In this document: positions 39,562-48,650 of the stretch, in pieces | How the letters are laid out: each line of letters begins with the position of its first letter | Numbering within the stretch: the stretch's first letter is position 1 | DNA from: Haloactinomyces albus | Lineage (GTDB): Bacteria; Actinomycetota; Actinomycetes; Mycobacteriales; Pseudonocardiaceae | Reading direction: 5' to 3' | DNA: 64,000 nucleotides | NCBI RefSeq assembly: GCF_031458135.1 | Contig: NZ_JAVDXW010000001.1 | Coordinates: forward strand, 3,534,001-3,598,000 | Translations under genes and position numbers: made by a program | Notes under the pieces: generated by a model | What the model was told of the DNA's origin: nothing | Seen by the model: the letters and a program-made list of their open reading frames with translations, nothing else | Databases searched by the model: none

Positions 39562-40872
39562 TTGCCGAACGGCGTGGTGCCCGATGCGGATCTCCGCGGG
39601 AACGCACGCATACTGCGTGTCGTGTCGCGCGTGGCCGTATCCCGGACTTTCCTGATCGACCTGGCGATGGTGCTGACCTTCGCCGCTGCACATCTCCTCG
39701 TCCTCGCTCTCACGTCCCGCCCGTCCGGCGGGCTGTGGTGGTGGCCGTTGCTGCTCAGCGTTCCGGCCATGAGCTTGCTGCTGGTTCGGCGGCAACTGCC
39801 CTGGGCGGGACTGCTCGTCATGGTGGTCGTCACGATCGTGCTCAGTCATCTGGCGGTGCCGATCGGGCTGCTGAACCTGGCGATCCTCGTGGGGGTGTAC
39901 TCGGTATGTCTGTGCAGCGGACTGCCCGCATCGCTGGGCGCGGCCGGGGTCGCCATGGTGTGGCCCGCGACCCGCTTGCCCTCCCAACCGGTGGACGAAG
40001 CCATCTTCACGGTCGTGGGCTCGGTGGTGAACCTCGTCATGGTCGTCGGGTGGGGACGTGCCATGCACGTGAAGCGGCAGCGTGCCGGCCAGTTGGAACA
40101 GACGGTGCGATTGCTGGACCAGGCCCGGGATCAGTTGGCTGCCGAGGCCGCCACGGTGGAGCGGGCACGGATCGCCCGCGAGTTCCACGACATCGTCTCG
40201 CACAACCTGTCCGTGGTCGCGTTGCGCGCGGGCGTGGCTCGGTCACTGGTGGACCGCAATCCCGAGCACGCACGGGAAACGCTGGCCGAGCTCGAGCAGA
40301 CCTCGCGTTCCGCGCTCGGGGAGATGCGTTCCCTGCTGGGCGCCCTTCGCGAGGACCCGCTGCGGAAGGGACCGCAGTGGGACGTTGTCGAAAGCACGGA
40401 ACCGGATGGACAGGACGCGGACCTGCAGCCCGCACCGGGTCTGCATCGGGTGGCGGCCCTGATCGAGTCCGTGCGGGGCACCGGCGTGGTGTGGCGCCTC
40501 GATCGGCGCGGGACGGTCCGAGAGCTCGGTTCCGGCGTGGAGATGACTGCCTACCGTATCGTGCAGGAAGCAGTGACGAACGTGCTCAAGCACGCCACCA
40601 CCGGATACGCGCGGGTACTGCTCGACTACGGAAGCACGGCACTGCACATCGAGGTCACCAACCACACGACGAACCCGGCTACCCCGGCCGAAGTGGAGAA
40701 TCCCCAGGGCAATGCCGCTTGTGCGGATGTGCCCGCGGCTTCGGGACACGGATTGATCGGCCTGCGTGAACGCGTGTCCCTGCTCGGTGGGGCGCTGACC
40801 GCGCACCCTATTGCGAGCGGTTTTCACTTGTCGGCTGTGCTACCGTGCTCGGAAATTTCGGACCCGGTTTGA
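39562..40872 (+). CDS. Sensor histidine kinase, NarL-system type
   Basis: A product of up to 436 residues. About five hydrophobic segments fill residues 28-170, then a coiled linker leads to the HisKA_3 box ERARIAREFHDIVSHNLSVVAL with the phosphorylated His, and a HATPase domain with N box EAVTNVLKHA and G motif SGHGLIGLRERVSLLGG. The sensor region is membrane-embedded, with no clear periplasmic domain. The TTG at 39562 or a nearby GTG may be the start. It is followed by its response regulator gene. Confidence 0.9.
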   Translation: MPNGVVPDADLRGNARILRVVSRVAVSRTFLIDLAMVLTFAAAHLLVLALTSRPSGGLWWWPLLLSVPAMSLLLVRRQLPWAGLLVMVVVTIVLSHLAVPIGLLNLAILVGVYSVCLCSGLPASLGAAGVAMVWPATRLPSQPVDEAIFTVVGSVVNLVMVVGWGRAMHVKRQRAGQLEQTVRLLDQARDQLAAEAATVERARIAREFHDIVSHNLSVVALRAGVARSLVDRNPEHARETLAELEQTSRSALGEMRSLLGALREDPLRKGPQWDVVESTEPDGQDADLQPAPGLHRVAALIESVRGTGVVWRLDRRGTVRELGSGVEMTAYRIVQEAVTNVLKHATTGYARVLLDYGSTALHIEVTNHTTNPATPAEVENPQGNAACADVPAASGHGLIGLRERVSLLGGALTAHPIASGFHLSAVLPCSEISDPV

Positions 40873-40892
40873 CACCGCGAGGAGGTCCGGTG

Positions 40893-41597
40893 ATGGATGC
40901 TCCGGTCACGAACGTGGTCGTCGCCGATGATCAGGCGATGATTCGCGGCGGACTTGTGGCCTTGCTGTCCGCGGAACCGGACCTCCGTGTGCTGGCCGAG
41001 GCCGAGGATGGTCAGGCGGCTGTGGCCGCGGTCAAGCGGCGTCGGCCCGATGTCGTGCTCATGGACGTGCGGATGCCCGGCACGGATGGCATCGCCGCCG
41101 CTCGTGAGATCATCACGGCCACCGGAGCGCAGACCTCGGTGATCATGCTGACCGTCCACGATCTCGACGAGTACGTCTACGCCGCGTTGCGGGCGGGAGC
41201 AAGCGGTTTCCTGCTCAAGGACGCCCCACCGGAGGAGCTCGTCAAGGCCGTGCGCACGGTCGCTTCGGGGAACGCGCTGTTGGCGCCAAGCGTGACGCGG
41301 AGACTCCTGCAGCGCTTCGCGGCCCTGGGGATGCGGGACTGCTCCAGCGAGCTGGCGGCGTTGACCGACCGGGAACGCGATGTCCTGCTGCAGGTGGCGC
41401 GTGGTGGATCCAACGCCGACATCGCTCGCAATCTCGGTCTGGCGGAGTTGACGGTCAAGTCCCACCTGTACCACGTGATGCAGAAACTGCATCTGAGCTC
41501 GCGGACCCAACTGGTGATCACGGCCTACGAGACCGGTCTGGTATCCCCCGGCCAGGCGGGCTCGGTCGGGGAGACGGCCGCGGTGCACGATCACTGA
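40893..41597 (+). CDS. LuxR/NarL-type response regulator
   Basis: A 234-residue regulator with start ATG 40893 and GAGGAGG upstream. The receiver domain (6-120) shows VVADDQAMIRGG, phospho-acceptor Asp in VVLMDVRMPG and VIMLTVHD; Lys is in LLKDAPPEELV. The LuxR helix-turn-helix is LTDRERDVLLQVARGGSNADIARNLGLAELTVKSHLYHVMQKL. It is the partner of the kinase upstream, separated by 20 bp. Target genes are unknown. This type often controls envelope or antibiotic responses in actinobacteria. Confidence 0.93.
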   Translation: MDAPVTNVVVADDQAMIRGGLVALLSAEPDLRVLAEAEDGQAAVAAVKRRRPDVVLMDVRMPGTDGIAAAREIITATGAQTSVIMLTVHDLDEYVYAALRAGASGFLLKDAPPEELVKAVRTVASGNALLAPSVTRRLLQRFAALGMRDCSSELAALTDRERDVLLQVARGGSNADIARNLGLAELTVKSHLYHVMQKLHLSSRTQLVITAYETGLVSPGQAGSVGETAAVHDH

Positions 41598-41703
41598 TCG
41601 TCACATGATCATTGACCGCCCTCCGAACAGGTTGAGCGGTACGCGCGTCGACGGTCACCCGTACCGGTGAGGAGCCGGACTCGCCGGTTGGTGTAATGGG
41701 CGC

Positions 41704-42771
41704 ATGACTTCTCCGGCACACGAATTGCGGGTCGGCTTGATCGGTTACGGTCTCGCGGGTGCGGTCTTTCATGCTCCGTTGATCGCCGCGGAACCCGACC
41801 TGCGTCTCGATGCCGTCGTGACTTCGGATCCCGAGCGGCAACATCAGGTGCGGTCCGATCATCCGGATGCCGTGGTACACACGCGGATACGGTCGCTGCT
41901 CGACCGGGCCGACGAACTCGATCTGGTCGTGATCGCCAGTCCGAACAGCACACATTTCGAGTTGGCCTCGGAGGCACTGGATGCCGGTCTGCCCGTGGTG
42001 GTCGACAAACCGTTCACCACCACGGCCGCTCAGGGGCGTGCACTCATCGACAAGGCTCGGCGCAATGAGCTGATGATGACGGTGTTTCAGAACCGCCGCT
42101 GGGACAACGACATGCTCACCCTGGAGACAGTGCTCGACTCCGGTGCGCTCGGTACGGTGCATCGTTTCGAATCGCGCTTCGAACGGTGGGTACCGACTCC
42201 GAAATCCACCTGGCGAGATCAGGGACCGGCCGATGAAGCCGGGGGAGTCCTCTACGACCTCGGTAGTCACCTGATCGACCAGGCGCTGCGGCTTTTCGGG
42301 CCGGTGGCCTCGGTGTTCGCGGAATCCGACATGCACCGGCCCGGCGTCGAGGTGGACGACGACACGTTCCTCGCACTGGCGCACACGGGTGGCGTGCGCA
42401 CACATCTGTGGATGAGCAAGCTCGCGGCCCAGCACGGTCCGCGTTTCCGCGTGCTCGGTGAGCGGGCCGCCTACACCAAGTACGGTCTTGATCCCCAGGA
42501 GAGCGCTCTGCGGGCCGGTCATCGGCCGGGAGACAACGGTTGGGGCGCGGAATCCGCGGAGCTGTGGGGAAGGCTCGGTGCGGGGGAGGACACCCATCCG
42601 CTGCCGACCGAGTCCGGACGGTACGAGGCGTTCTACGCGGGAGTGGTACGGGCGCTGCGCGACGGTGCGGCGCCGCCGGTGGACCCGGCCGATTCCGTGG
42701 CCGGGCTGGAGATCATCGAGGCTGCTCGCCGCTCGGTCGCTGCAGGGTCGATCGAGCGACCGGCTCACTGA
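41704..42771 (+). CDS. Gfo/Idh/MocA family oxidoreductase
   Basis: A 355-residue protein with the family Rossmann N-terminus LRVGLIGYGLAGAVFHAPLI, then VVIASPNSTHFELASEAL and VVVDKPFTTT, whose Lys is catalytic in many members. The C-terminal domain carries GGVLYDLGSHLIDQALRLFG, with the usual Asp and His. Enzymes of this family oxidise or reduce sugars and cyclitols with NAD(P). The upstream ATG at 41704 has no strong ribosome binding site. The substrate is unknown. Its end overlaps that of the small convergent gene at 42713. Confidence 0.9.
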   Translation: MTSPAHELRVGLIGYGLAGAVFHAPLIAAEPDLRLDAVVTSDPERQHQVRSDHPDAVVHTRIRSLLDRADELDLVVIASPNSTHFELASEALDAGLPVVVDKPFTTTAAQGRALIDKARRNELMMTVFQNRRWDNDMLTLETVLDSGALGTVHRFESRFERWVPTPKSTWRDQGPADEAGGVLYDLGSHLIDQALRLFGPVASVFAESDMHRPGVEVDDDTFLALAHTGGVRTHLWMSKLAAQHGPRFRVLGERAAYTKYGLDPQESALRAGHRPGDNGWGAESAELWGRLGAGEDTHPLPTESGRYEAFYAGVVRALRDGAAPPVDPADSVAGLEIIEAARRSVAAGSIERPAH

Positions 42772-43039
42772 CCTCGTGCAGGTCCGGTCGAGTCCCCGTC
42801 CGCAGCGGATGACCGGCACCGGCTTGCCGCGGCCGTGCTTCCGGCCGTTCACCCGGAGCGCCTCGCAGGTAGAACGTCTGAGCGACCAGAAGGGCGATGC
42901 CGAGCAGAACGGTGCCGAAGAACACCCATACGGCCGTGGCGACGCTGCCGAACAGCCACAGACCGGCCGCGATTCCGCACGCGGCGCCGATGGCAACGGC
43001 GACTGTGTGAAAAAGCAGGTGAACAGTGTAGCCCTTCAC
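42713..43039 (-). CDS. Small two-helix membrane protein, unknown
   Basis: From GTG 43039, with GGAGGT upstream, the product has 108 residues. Two hydrophobic segments (about 5-22 and 25-47) precede a basic Pro-rich tail. The tail part overlaps the end of the Gfo/Idh gene on the other strand by 59 bp, so the true C-terminus may be constrained by that overlap. I do not recognise the family. The layout resembles small DUF-type membrane proteins with short loops. Confidence 0.55.
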   Translation of the reverse strand: MKGYTVHLLFHTVAVAIGAACGIAAGLWLFGSVATAVWVFFGTVLLGIALLVAQTFYLRGAPGERPEARPRQAGAGHPLRTGTRPDLHEVSEPVARSTLQRPSGEQPR

Positions 43040-43516
43040 GGCCGGGTACCTCCGGTTCGTCGAGCACGCCACGAGTGCGGTATCACGGGATCGCCCGGTA
43101 GCTCAGGTGCTTCCCGCCTCTCTCGAGTGCGTTCCCGCCGGGTGCAGGATGCCGATGGGTGCCCCGCAAGGGGCGTCTTGCTGAAGGTGTTTTGTTGGGG
43201 CATCCTGCCGGGCGCCTGTTGGCTGCCACTTTCGTGACGTGGGCGCCACAGACGATGGTAACGCCGCCGGGGGAGTCGTGTGGGATCGAGCCGCGCTACA
43301 ACAGCGGGCGGTGTCGCACCGTTCGTTCGGGGCAAAAACCCCCGATCGTGTTAGGAAGCAAGCTGTGGCCAGCGTCAACGGCTCGTGCGACCTACGGTAG
43401 GTGGTGGAGTTCGGCGGAAGTCGACACGAGGCGAGATCGACTTCGTGAGCCGGTGGGGTACCGCTGCGTTTCGCGCGGCCTGCCGCGGCGGAGAAACCAT
43501 TCGGGGGTGGTTGACG
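43040..43516. other. Gap with nested inverted repeat, no firm gene
   Basis: These 477 bases contain the structured element at 43144-43208 and a short plus-strand frame ending at 43237 (VQDADGCPARGVLLKVFCWG, then a stop a few residues on). The opposite strand of the same stretch reads MPQQNTFSKTPLAGHPSAS. Neither has a ribosome binding site. The rest shows no signal. Confidence 0.5.
43144..43208. other. Nested hairpin structure, possible structured RNA
   Basis: GCAGGATGCC (43144-43153) pairs perfectly with GGCATCCTGC (43199-43208). Inside, GCCCC-GCAA-GGGGC (43161-43174) forms a second hairpin. The arrangement is a 65-base two-stem element in a gap without a recognised gene. Confidence 0.5.
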
Positions 43517-43972
43517 GTGAATACACTGGCCGTGTTCGCGGTTTCGGCAACGGGGGGCATCGGGATGATCGTGGGTTCCTTGGTTGCGATGTGCTGGGTC
43601 GAGCAACGCATGGTCGGTGGCAGGCCGCGCATGCGCCCACGGTCGCGCGCAGCGGCCCGATCGCAGCCGGCCCCTACTCGTGGGCAGCAGATCTCGGCGG
43701 GTGGCGCTGTGCCGGTGGGGGCATCGAGCACCACGCACGCCGAGGCTTCCCGAGGCGGTCCGAGCCGCACCGCGAAGGAGCGCACGCAACGGGTCGTGCG
43801 CGATTCCGGTGCTCCCCGGCCGGATCGGCCCAGGCAGGAAACGCCCGTTTCCCGGGCCGCGGGGCGCAAGCAGGGCCGCATGGCCATGGCGTCGGGTGCG
43901 CTGGCGATTGCCGCGCTCGCGTGCGTGGTCAGCCAGCGGCACGGCAGTCCCTCGGCGAACACGTCGAAGTAG
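43517..43972 (+). CDS. Hypothetical protein with two membrane segments
   Basis: From GTG 43517 (GGGGGTGG upstream) the product has 151 residues. One hydrophobic segment spans residues 3-27. A long basic Arg/Pro/Ser-rich middle is followed by a second hydrophobic stretch at about 126-140 and a short tail. GC content at third codon positions is high in this frame, which supports coding. I do not recognise a family. It is convergent with the DUF952/DUF985 gene, 21 bp apart. Confidence 0.5.
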   Translation: MNTLAVFAVSATGGIGMIVGSLVAMCWVEQRMVGGRPRMRPRSRAAARSQPAPTRGQQISAGGAVPVGASSTTHAEASRGGPSRTAKERTQRVVRDSGAPRPDRPRQETPVSRAAGRKQGRMAMASGALAIAALACVVSQRHGSPSANTSK

Positions 43973-43993
43973 GACGTGCTGTGCACCGACCCG

Positions 43994-44791
43994 TCAGAGC
44001 GTGCGGAAGTCCGCGAAGTCGAACCCGGGAGAGACAACGCAGCTGACCAGCGTCTCGACGTCGGCCGAGGCATCCGCTCGTTGCCAGGTCCCAGCCGGGA
44101 CCACCGCCTGCGGTACCTGACCCGCGGCGAGGTCCGGCCCCAAGGTGATCGTCTCCTGCTCGCTGTGCGGTTGGGAACCGCGGCCGCCGCAGGTGAGAAC
44201 CAGGGGACCGCCGCGGTGCCACAACCACAGTTCGTCCGAGGCCACGGTGTGCCAGGCCGAGCTGCGCCCGGCGGGCAGCAGGAAGTAGATCGCCGTCGCG
44301 GTCGGGCGCTCGCCCTGCTCGCCCGCAACGGGGGCCGCGACCGGACCGGCCCAGGTGCGCCGATACCAGCCGCCTTCCGGATGGGGCAGCAGGTCGAGCT
44401 CCTGGGCGCAACGACCACGCTGCTCGAATTCGAGGAAATTCCCGTGCACGTCACGGCGCGCGTAATGAACACCGAGCACCGCCGAACGTTCGGCGGGACC
44501 GTGGACATGCGGAAACAGGGTATCGGCGGAGACTCCTTCCGGAGGTGCCGGCGCTGCCTTCTCCCAGCGTACGGGCGCTGTCAGTGCGTTCTCGTCGAGT
44601 TCCAGCGCGATCACGGGTTCCTCGAGGGCACGGTAGAACTCGTTGGCCACCGCGAGGGTCGTCTCCGGATCGGGCGAGCAGTGCAGGAAACCCTCGTGCT
44701 CGAGTGTCGCCGAGGTGATCGGCGAATTCGGATCGGCGTGGTAGACGCTCAACGGCAGCAGGTGGAACAGAGTCGATGTGGTCACGTCCAC
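43994..44791 (-). CDS. Fusion of DUF952 and DUF985 cupin domains
   Basis: The 265-residue product joins two domains normally encoded apart. Residues 5-110 match DUF952: LFHLLPLSVYHADPNSPITSATLEHEGFLHCSPDPETTL, with VRWEKAAP and FPHVHGP. Residues 125-265 match the DUF985 cupin: LLPHPEGGWYRRTW, IYFLLPAGRSSAWH and VPAGTWQRA. DUF985 proteins adopt a cupin fold, possibly metal-dependent; DUF952 has no known function. The fusion suggests related roles. No Shine-Dalgarno was weighed strongly; ATG 44791 is used. Confidence 0.85.
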   Translation of the reverse strand: MDVTTSTLFHLLPLSVYHADPNSPITSATLEHEGFLHCSPDPETTLAVANEFYRALEEPVIALELDENALTAPVRWEKAAPAPPEGVSADTLFPHVHGPAERSAVLGVHYARRDVHGNFLEFEQRGRCAQELDLLPHPEGGWYRRTWAGPVAAPVAGEQGERPTATAIYFLLPAGRSSAWHTVASDELWLWHRGGPLVLTCGGRGSQPHSEQETITLGPDLAAGQVPQAVVPAGTWQRADASADVETLVSCVVSPGFDFADFRTL

Positions 44792-44849
44792 GAGTGTCTC
44801 GTGCCGGGATTCTCGGCCTGCCCCCGCTCCGGTTGCTCGATCACCACGC

Positions 44850-45896
44850 TCAGACCTCCTCGGCCAGTGTCCGAATGCGCTCGATCAGACGGGCCCGTTC
44901 CTCGGCGGTGTCCGCCATCGGGGTGACGTTGAGAGTGGTGACGCCGGACTCCTTCATCGCCGCCAGTCGCTCCCGCACGTGACTTTCGGGTCCGATCAGC
45001 GACGTCTTGACCAGCAGGTCGGTGGGGACGTGGGCGGCCGCCTCGTCCTTCTTGCCGTCCAGGTACAGGTCCTGGATCTTTTCCGCCTCTGCCTCGTAGC
45101 CGTACCGCTGCGCCAGGCTGTTGTAGAAATTGCGTCCCTTGGCACCCATCCCGCCGATGTAGAGCGCCAGCATCGGACGCATCGAGTCCAGCAGATCGTC
45201 CAGGTCGTCACCGATGGCCAGTGGGGTCTGAACCACGGTGTCGAGTTCGGGCAGCGACTCGTCACGCTTGGCCTTCCCCTCGGCCAGCGGCTCCCCCCAG
45301 ACTTCATGCGCCTTTTCCGGAACGTAGAAGATCGGCTCCCACGATTCGGCGATCTCGGCGGTCATGGCGACGTTCTTGGGACCGATCGCCGCGATCATGA
45401 TCGGAATCCGTTCACGCACGGGGTGATTGATCAGCTTCAGGGGCTTGCCGAGGCCGGTGCCCTGCTCGGCGGGCAGCGGGATGGTGAAGTGTTTGCCCTC
45501 GTGGGTGAGTCTCTCGCGCCGCCAGATCTTGCGGCAGATCTCCACGATCTCGCGGGTGCGGCCCAGCGGTGCGTGGTAGGGAACACCGTGGAAGCCCTCG
45601 ATCACCTGGGGACCGGAGGCGCCGATGCCCAGGGTGAACCGGCCGTCCGAGACGTAGTCGAGGCCTGCCGCCGTCATGGCGGTCGAGGTGGGGGTTCTGG
45701 TGTAGATCTGCAGGATGCCGGAGGCGATCTGAAGCCTCTCGGTGCGGGCGGCGATGAACCCCATCTGGCTGACCGCGTCGAAGGAGTAGGCCTCCGGTAC
45801 GTAGACGATGTCCAGGCCGGCTTTCTCGTAGGCGGCCAGTTCGTCCACCGTTTCCTTGAAGCCCCCGCTGTAGTTCAGCGGCATCCCGATGCGCAT
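44850..45896 (-). CDS. F420-dependent LLM class oxidoreductase
   Basis: A 348-residue bacterial-luciferase-like protein from ATG 45896. It has MRIGMPLNYSGGFKETVDEL, GLDIVYVPEAYSFDAVSQMGF, ERLQIASGILQIYTRTP, and GRFTLGIGASGPQVIEGFHG, all typical of the F420-dependent LLM group. Such enzymes use reduced F420 or FMN to reduce or oxidise varied substrates. It lies upstream of the DUF952/DUF985 gene on the same strand, 58 bp away. The substrate is unknown. Confidence 0.92.
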   Translation of the reverse strand: MRIGMPLNYSGGFKETVDELAAYEKAGLDIVYVPEAYSFDAVSQMGFIAARTERLQIASGILQIYTRTPTSTAMTAAGLDYVSDGRFTLGIGASGPQVIEGFHGVPYHAPLGRTREIVEICRKIWRRERLTHEGKHFTIPLPAEQGTGLGKPLKLINHPVRERIPIMIAAIGPKNVAMTAEIAESWEPIFYVPEKAHEVWGEPLAEGKAKRDESLPELDTVVQTPLAIGDDLDDLLDSMRPMLALYIGGMGAKGRNFYNSLAQRYGYEAEAEKIQDLYLDGKKDEAAAHVPTDLLVKTSLIGPESHVRERLAAMKESGVTTLNVTPMADTAEERARLIERIRTLAEEV

Positions 45897-46042
45897 GGTC
45901 GTCCTCTTTCGTCGATCGCCATCGGTGGTTCTCCGAGGCGCTCCGGCACGTGCTGCGCGTGTGCGGACACGGTGTCGGCCACCTCGGATGTTACCGCCGA
46001 GTATTCCTTTTGAGGAGCCCGATATCGACACGGACTTTCCCG

Positions 46043-46066
46043 GTGTTCCTGTGTTCCTGTGTTCCT
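46043..46066. repeat. Triple 8-bp tandem repeat GTGTTCCT
   Basis: Three exact adjacent copies lie in the gap between the LLM gene and the holin-like gene. It may vary by slippage; no function is apparent. Confidence 0.85.
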
Positions 46067-46177
46067 GCGTCTCCCGTCACTCCGTGGCGATGATCGACGG
46101 CCGGTGCCTGCGGCGGGTCGTGCGGCCAGTAGCGTTGACGTCATCCACCGTCACCCGAGGCAGGAAGGTCACGCATC

Positions 46178-46552
46178 TTGGCACTGTTGGTGCACATTCT
46201 GATCACCGCGGTAGCAGTGTGGATCACCACCGCGCTCCCCGGAGTCACCCTGGGCGGCCAGGACCTCGGGACGCAGATCATCACCCTGGCTGTCGTCGCG
46301 GTCGTGTTCGGCGTTGTCAACGCGGTGCTCAAACCGATCGCGAAGACTCTGGGCTGCCTGCTCTACGTACTGACCCTCGGTCTGTTCGGTCTCGTGGTCA
46401 ACGCACTGCTGTTCTGGCTCACGAGTTGGGTGGCAGGCCGCTTGGACCTGCCGTTCCACGTGAGCGGATTCTGGCCCGCGTTCTGGGGAGCGATCATCGT
46501 CACGATCGTCAGCAGCACGCTGCACGCCATCGTGCGCCGAGTCCGTGACTGA
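46178..46552 (+). CDS. Phage holin family (PF04020-like) membrane protein
   Basis: A 124-residue protein with four hydrophobic segments, as in the family of small bacterial membrane proteins annotated as phage holin family. The family text is LPGVTLGG, VFGVVNAVLKPIAKTLG and ALLFWLTSWVAGRL. Despite the name, chromosomal members are not lysis proteins and have no proven function. The start is TTG 46178. It is closed by a perfect terminator shared with the tRNA-Val gene. Confidence 0.85.
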   Translation: MALLVHILITAVAVWITTALPGVTLGGQDLGTQIITLAVVAVVFGVVNAVLKPIAKTLGCLLYVLTLGLFGLVVNALLFWLTSWVAGRLDLPFHVSGFWPAFWGAIIVTIVSSTLHAIVRRVRD

Positions 46553-46591
46553 GGTTGCGGGAAATCGATCGGTACTTCCTGAGCACCGAAC

Positions 46592-46626
46592 AAAAAGATC
46601 CCCGGCGATGCAACGCCGGGGATCTT
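46592..46626. terminator. Bidirectional intrinsic terminator
   Basis: A perfect 13-bp stem (AAGATCCCCGGCG and complement) with loop ATGCAA. On the minus strand TTTTT follows, so it ends the tRNA-Val transcript; on plus it ends the holin-like gene. Confidence 0.9.
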
Positions 46627-46647
46627 GTGTGCCGATTCTTCGATCGG

Positions 46648-46719
46648 TGGGCGATGCTGGGTTCGAACCAGCGACCTCTTCGGTGTGAACGAAGCGCTCT
46701 CCCGCTGAGCTAATCGCCC
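46648..46719 (-). tRNA. tRNA-Val(CAC)
   Basis: The minus strand folds as a 72-base tRNA. The acceptor stem is GGGCGAT with ATCGCCC. The anticodon loop TTCACAC lies between CTTCG and CGAAG, giving anticodon CAC. The TpsiC arm GGTTCGAACC is intact and the discriminator is A. CCA is not encoded. Confidence 0.97.
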
Positions 46720-46768
46720 GGTGTCGCACATCTTCCGTGGCGACGGAGAGAACACTACACGGTCGTTC

Positions 46769-47224
46769 TCACGGCGCGAAAAGGGGGGACCGCAGCCACT
46801 CCCACGGCAGTCCGAACCATCCGCCGACGAGCGCGAACGCACCGAGTAGCCACAACGTCGCCAGGACGATCAGGCAGGTCAGGCCCATCACGGCGAGTTT
46901 CACCGCCGGGTGCTGGCGGCCGAGCCACTGCACCCACCGGTGGTAATGGTGCTTGGCGAAGGTGTTGACGCGGTGCGCCCAGTGGAACTCGGTCGCCAGG
47001 ATGCCCAGGCCGGCGAAGACGCACAGCCAGCCGGGGCCGGGATAGGGGATCATCAGGATCCCCGCGGTGAGCACGATGCCGCCGGTCGTTCCCAGGGCTC
47101 CCCGGTAAAGGGCGTTCAGCGCCGGCTTGGCACGGATCGTTTCCCTGCGTGCGTGCAAGCGTTCTCGTGCCGCGTGCAGACGGGGGTGCCGCGGTATGCG
47201 TTCGTCGGAGTCCGGCTCGTGCAT
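46769..47224 (-). CDS. TIGR02611 family membrane protein
   Basis: A 151-residue protein with about three hydrophobic segments. It matches the TIGR02611 family: KPALNALYRGALGTTGGIVLTAGILMIPYPGPGWLCVFAGLGILATEFHWA contains the conserved PGPGW loop, and a C-terminal pair of helices follows. The family is actinobacterial and uncharacterised, related to putative transmembrane PGPGW proteins. It starts at ATG 47224. It lies upstream of tRNA-Val on the same strand, with a small gap. Confidence 0.88.
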   Translation of the reverse strand: MHEPDSDERIPRHPRLHAARERLHARRETIRAKPALNALYRGALGTTGGIVLTAGILMIPYPGPGWLCVFAGLGILATEFHWAHRVNTFAKHHYHRWVQWLGRQHPAVKLAVMGLTCLIVLATLWLLGAFALVGGWFGLPWEWLRSPLFAP

Positions 47225-47979
47225 GGCTTGGCGCGAATCCGGTTCGGCTGTACTACTCAGGGCCCACCTGCCACTGCCTGATGTGCTACATGGGGTTCAG
47301 CGTCAAGCGCTCCCTTTCGTTGTGGTCGAAGGGGCGGTACGCCGGGGTCTGTGCCATTCAGGATACGACGTGTCGGTGGTGTTGTCGGACACTCGGGAGG
47401 ATCGATCCGCGCCGAGGCGCATTCGTTGCGTGGTTGCTCGCCGGTACTGGTCCGGTGAGCTTGCCGGGGAGAGCACGGTCCGCCCGGCCGAGTGCAGGCG
47501 CATGAATAGAGATGTGTCACAACGTGACAGCGGTCTCTTTTCCGCGCATCGGGGTAGGCGTGAACCAGCGGTGAACAGTTGGTGTCTGTAGCCCATCCTG
47601 GTGAATCCCTGTGGTGAGTGTCTCGTCGTGCTCGCGCGGATGGGCAGGTACGCGGGCGTGGATCACCTACCCTGGCATCAGCGCCCTGCGTGGCCGGTGG
47701 CCGAAGGAACCGGTCGAGAGCGAGGTCCTCCTTGCCGATGATCGTTGGGCGTCGACAACGGGCCCGTATCGGAGATGACCGGTGTCGGGCCGCGAAAACC
47801 GCGGTGGCGATCCTGCGGGGTCGAACACGCTGTGCAGTTTTCCGGTCGCCCAGCGAATTAATTTACCCCCGGACGGGTGATCTATCCGCGAGTTGCGAGC
47901 GAACGGGCCCGTGTAAGCGTCACAACTGTGTTGTTCGGTCCTTTTTTCGGATCGTCGTGAGACAAGGAAGGCGAGGACG
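47225..47979. other. Long intergenic region before ssgB, no gene seen
   Basis: No frame in these 755 bases combines a start signal with good codon use. An AT-rich stretch near 47855-47875 (GAATTAATTTAC) upstream of ssgB is a likely promoter area. The region is long enough for complex developmental control or a small RNA. Confidence 0.5.
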
Positions 47980-48405
47980 ATGCGTAACGATCACGTGACA
48001 CTCCGCTCAACGGCAGTGTTCGATCTGCTGGCCCCGCAGACGCCTGCCGTGCCGGTGCAAGTGGAGCTGCGCTACGACACTCGCGACCCGTACGCCGTGG
48101 TTGCCGCGTTCCGTACCGGGCGTGCCGGCTGGGTCGAGTGGGTTTTCGCGCGCGACCTGCTGGCCGATGGGTTGATCGCGCACGCGGGCGAGGGAGACGT
48201 GGCCATTCGCCCCTCGGTCGACGATCCCGAGGTGGTCGTCGTGGAGCTGAGTTCGCCGTCGGGTCATGCCGTGTTCGAGGCTTCGGCACAGGAGTTGGCC
48301 GACTTCCTGGACCGTACGTACGACGTCGTCGTGCCCGGGAACGAGAATCTGTGGGTCAATGTCGACGACGCGCTGACGAGGCTGCTGCCGCACGACCTGT
48401 CCTGA
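47980..48405 (+). CDS. ssgB: SsgB-type sporulation and cell division protein
   Basis: A 141-residue SsgA-like protein with ATG 47980 after AAGGAAGGCGAGGA. The text VQVELRYDTRDPYAVVAAFRTGRAGWVEWVFARDLLADGL and the C-terminal VPGNENLWVNVDDALTRLL matches SsgB, the most conserved family member. In streptomycetes SsgB localises at future septa and recruits FtsZ for sporulation septation; it is found in morphologically complex actinobacteria. It stands alone with a long upstream region. It supports an organism able to form spores or fragments. Confidence 0.9.
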   Translation: MRNDHVTLRSTAVFDLLAPQTPAVPVQVELRYDTRDPYAVVAAFRTGRAGWVEWVFARDLLADGLIAHAGEGDVAIRPSVDDPEVVVVELSSPSGHAVFEASAQELADFLDRTYDVVVPGNENLWVNVDDALTRLLPHDLS

Positions 48406-48650
48406 TCGAGCACCTGTCCGATCGGGCGGCTTCCGGCGGGCAAGCCCCGGCGTGACGAGGGGTTCATCGGCGATGGGACCCCGGTTTGATCGCCGTTGGA
48501 AGCGTGGGCTAGAGTTTTGGATGCAACGCGACGGAGCCGGTCAACCGGCAAGGCTCCGGCGTCGACCGGGCAGCGGTCGACCGATTTTCGATCGGTCGGA
48601 GTTTCGGTCGGCCGGGATCGAGCAGACCGGAATCGGTGGTCGTCGCGTAG

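Noticed and set aside
43103-43942. Minus-strand frame opposite the hypothetical membrane protein
   Set aside because: The plus-strand frame has better third-position GC bias and a ribosome binding site.
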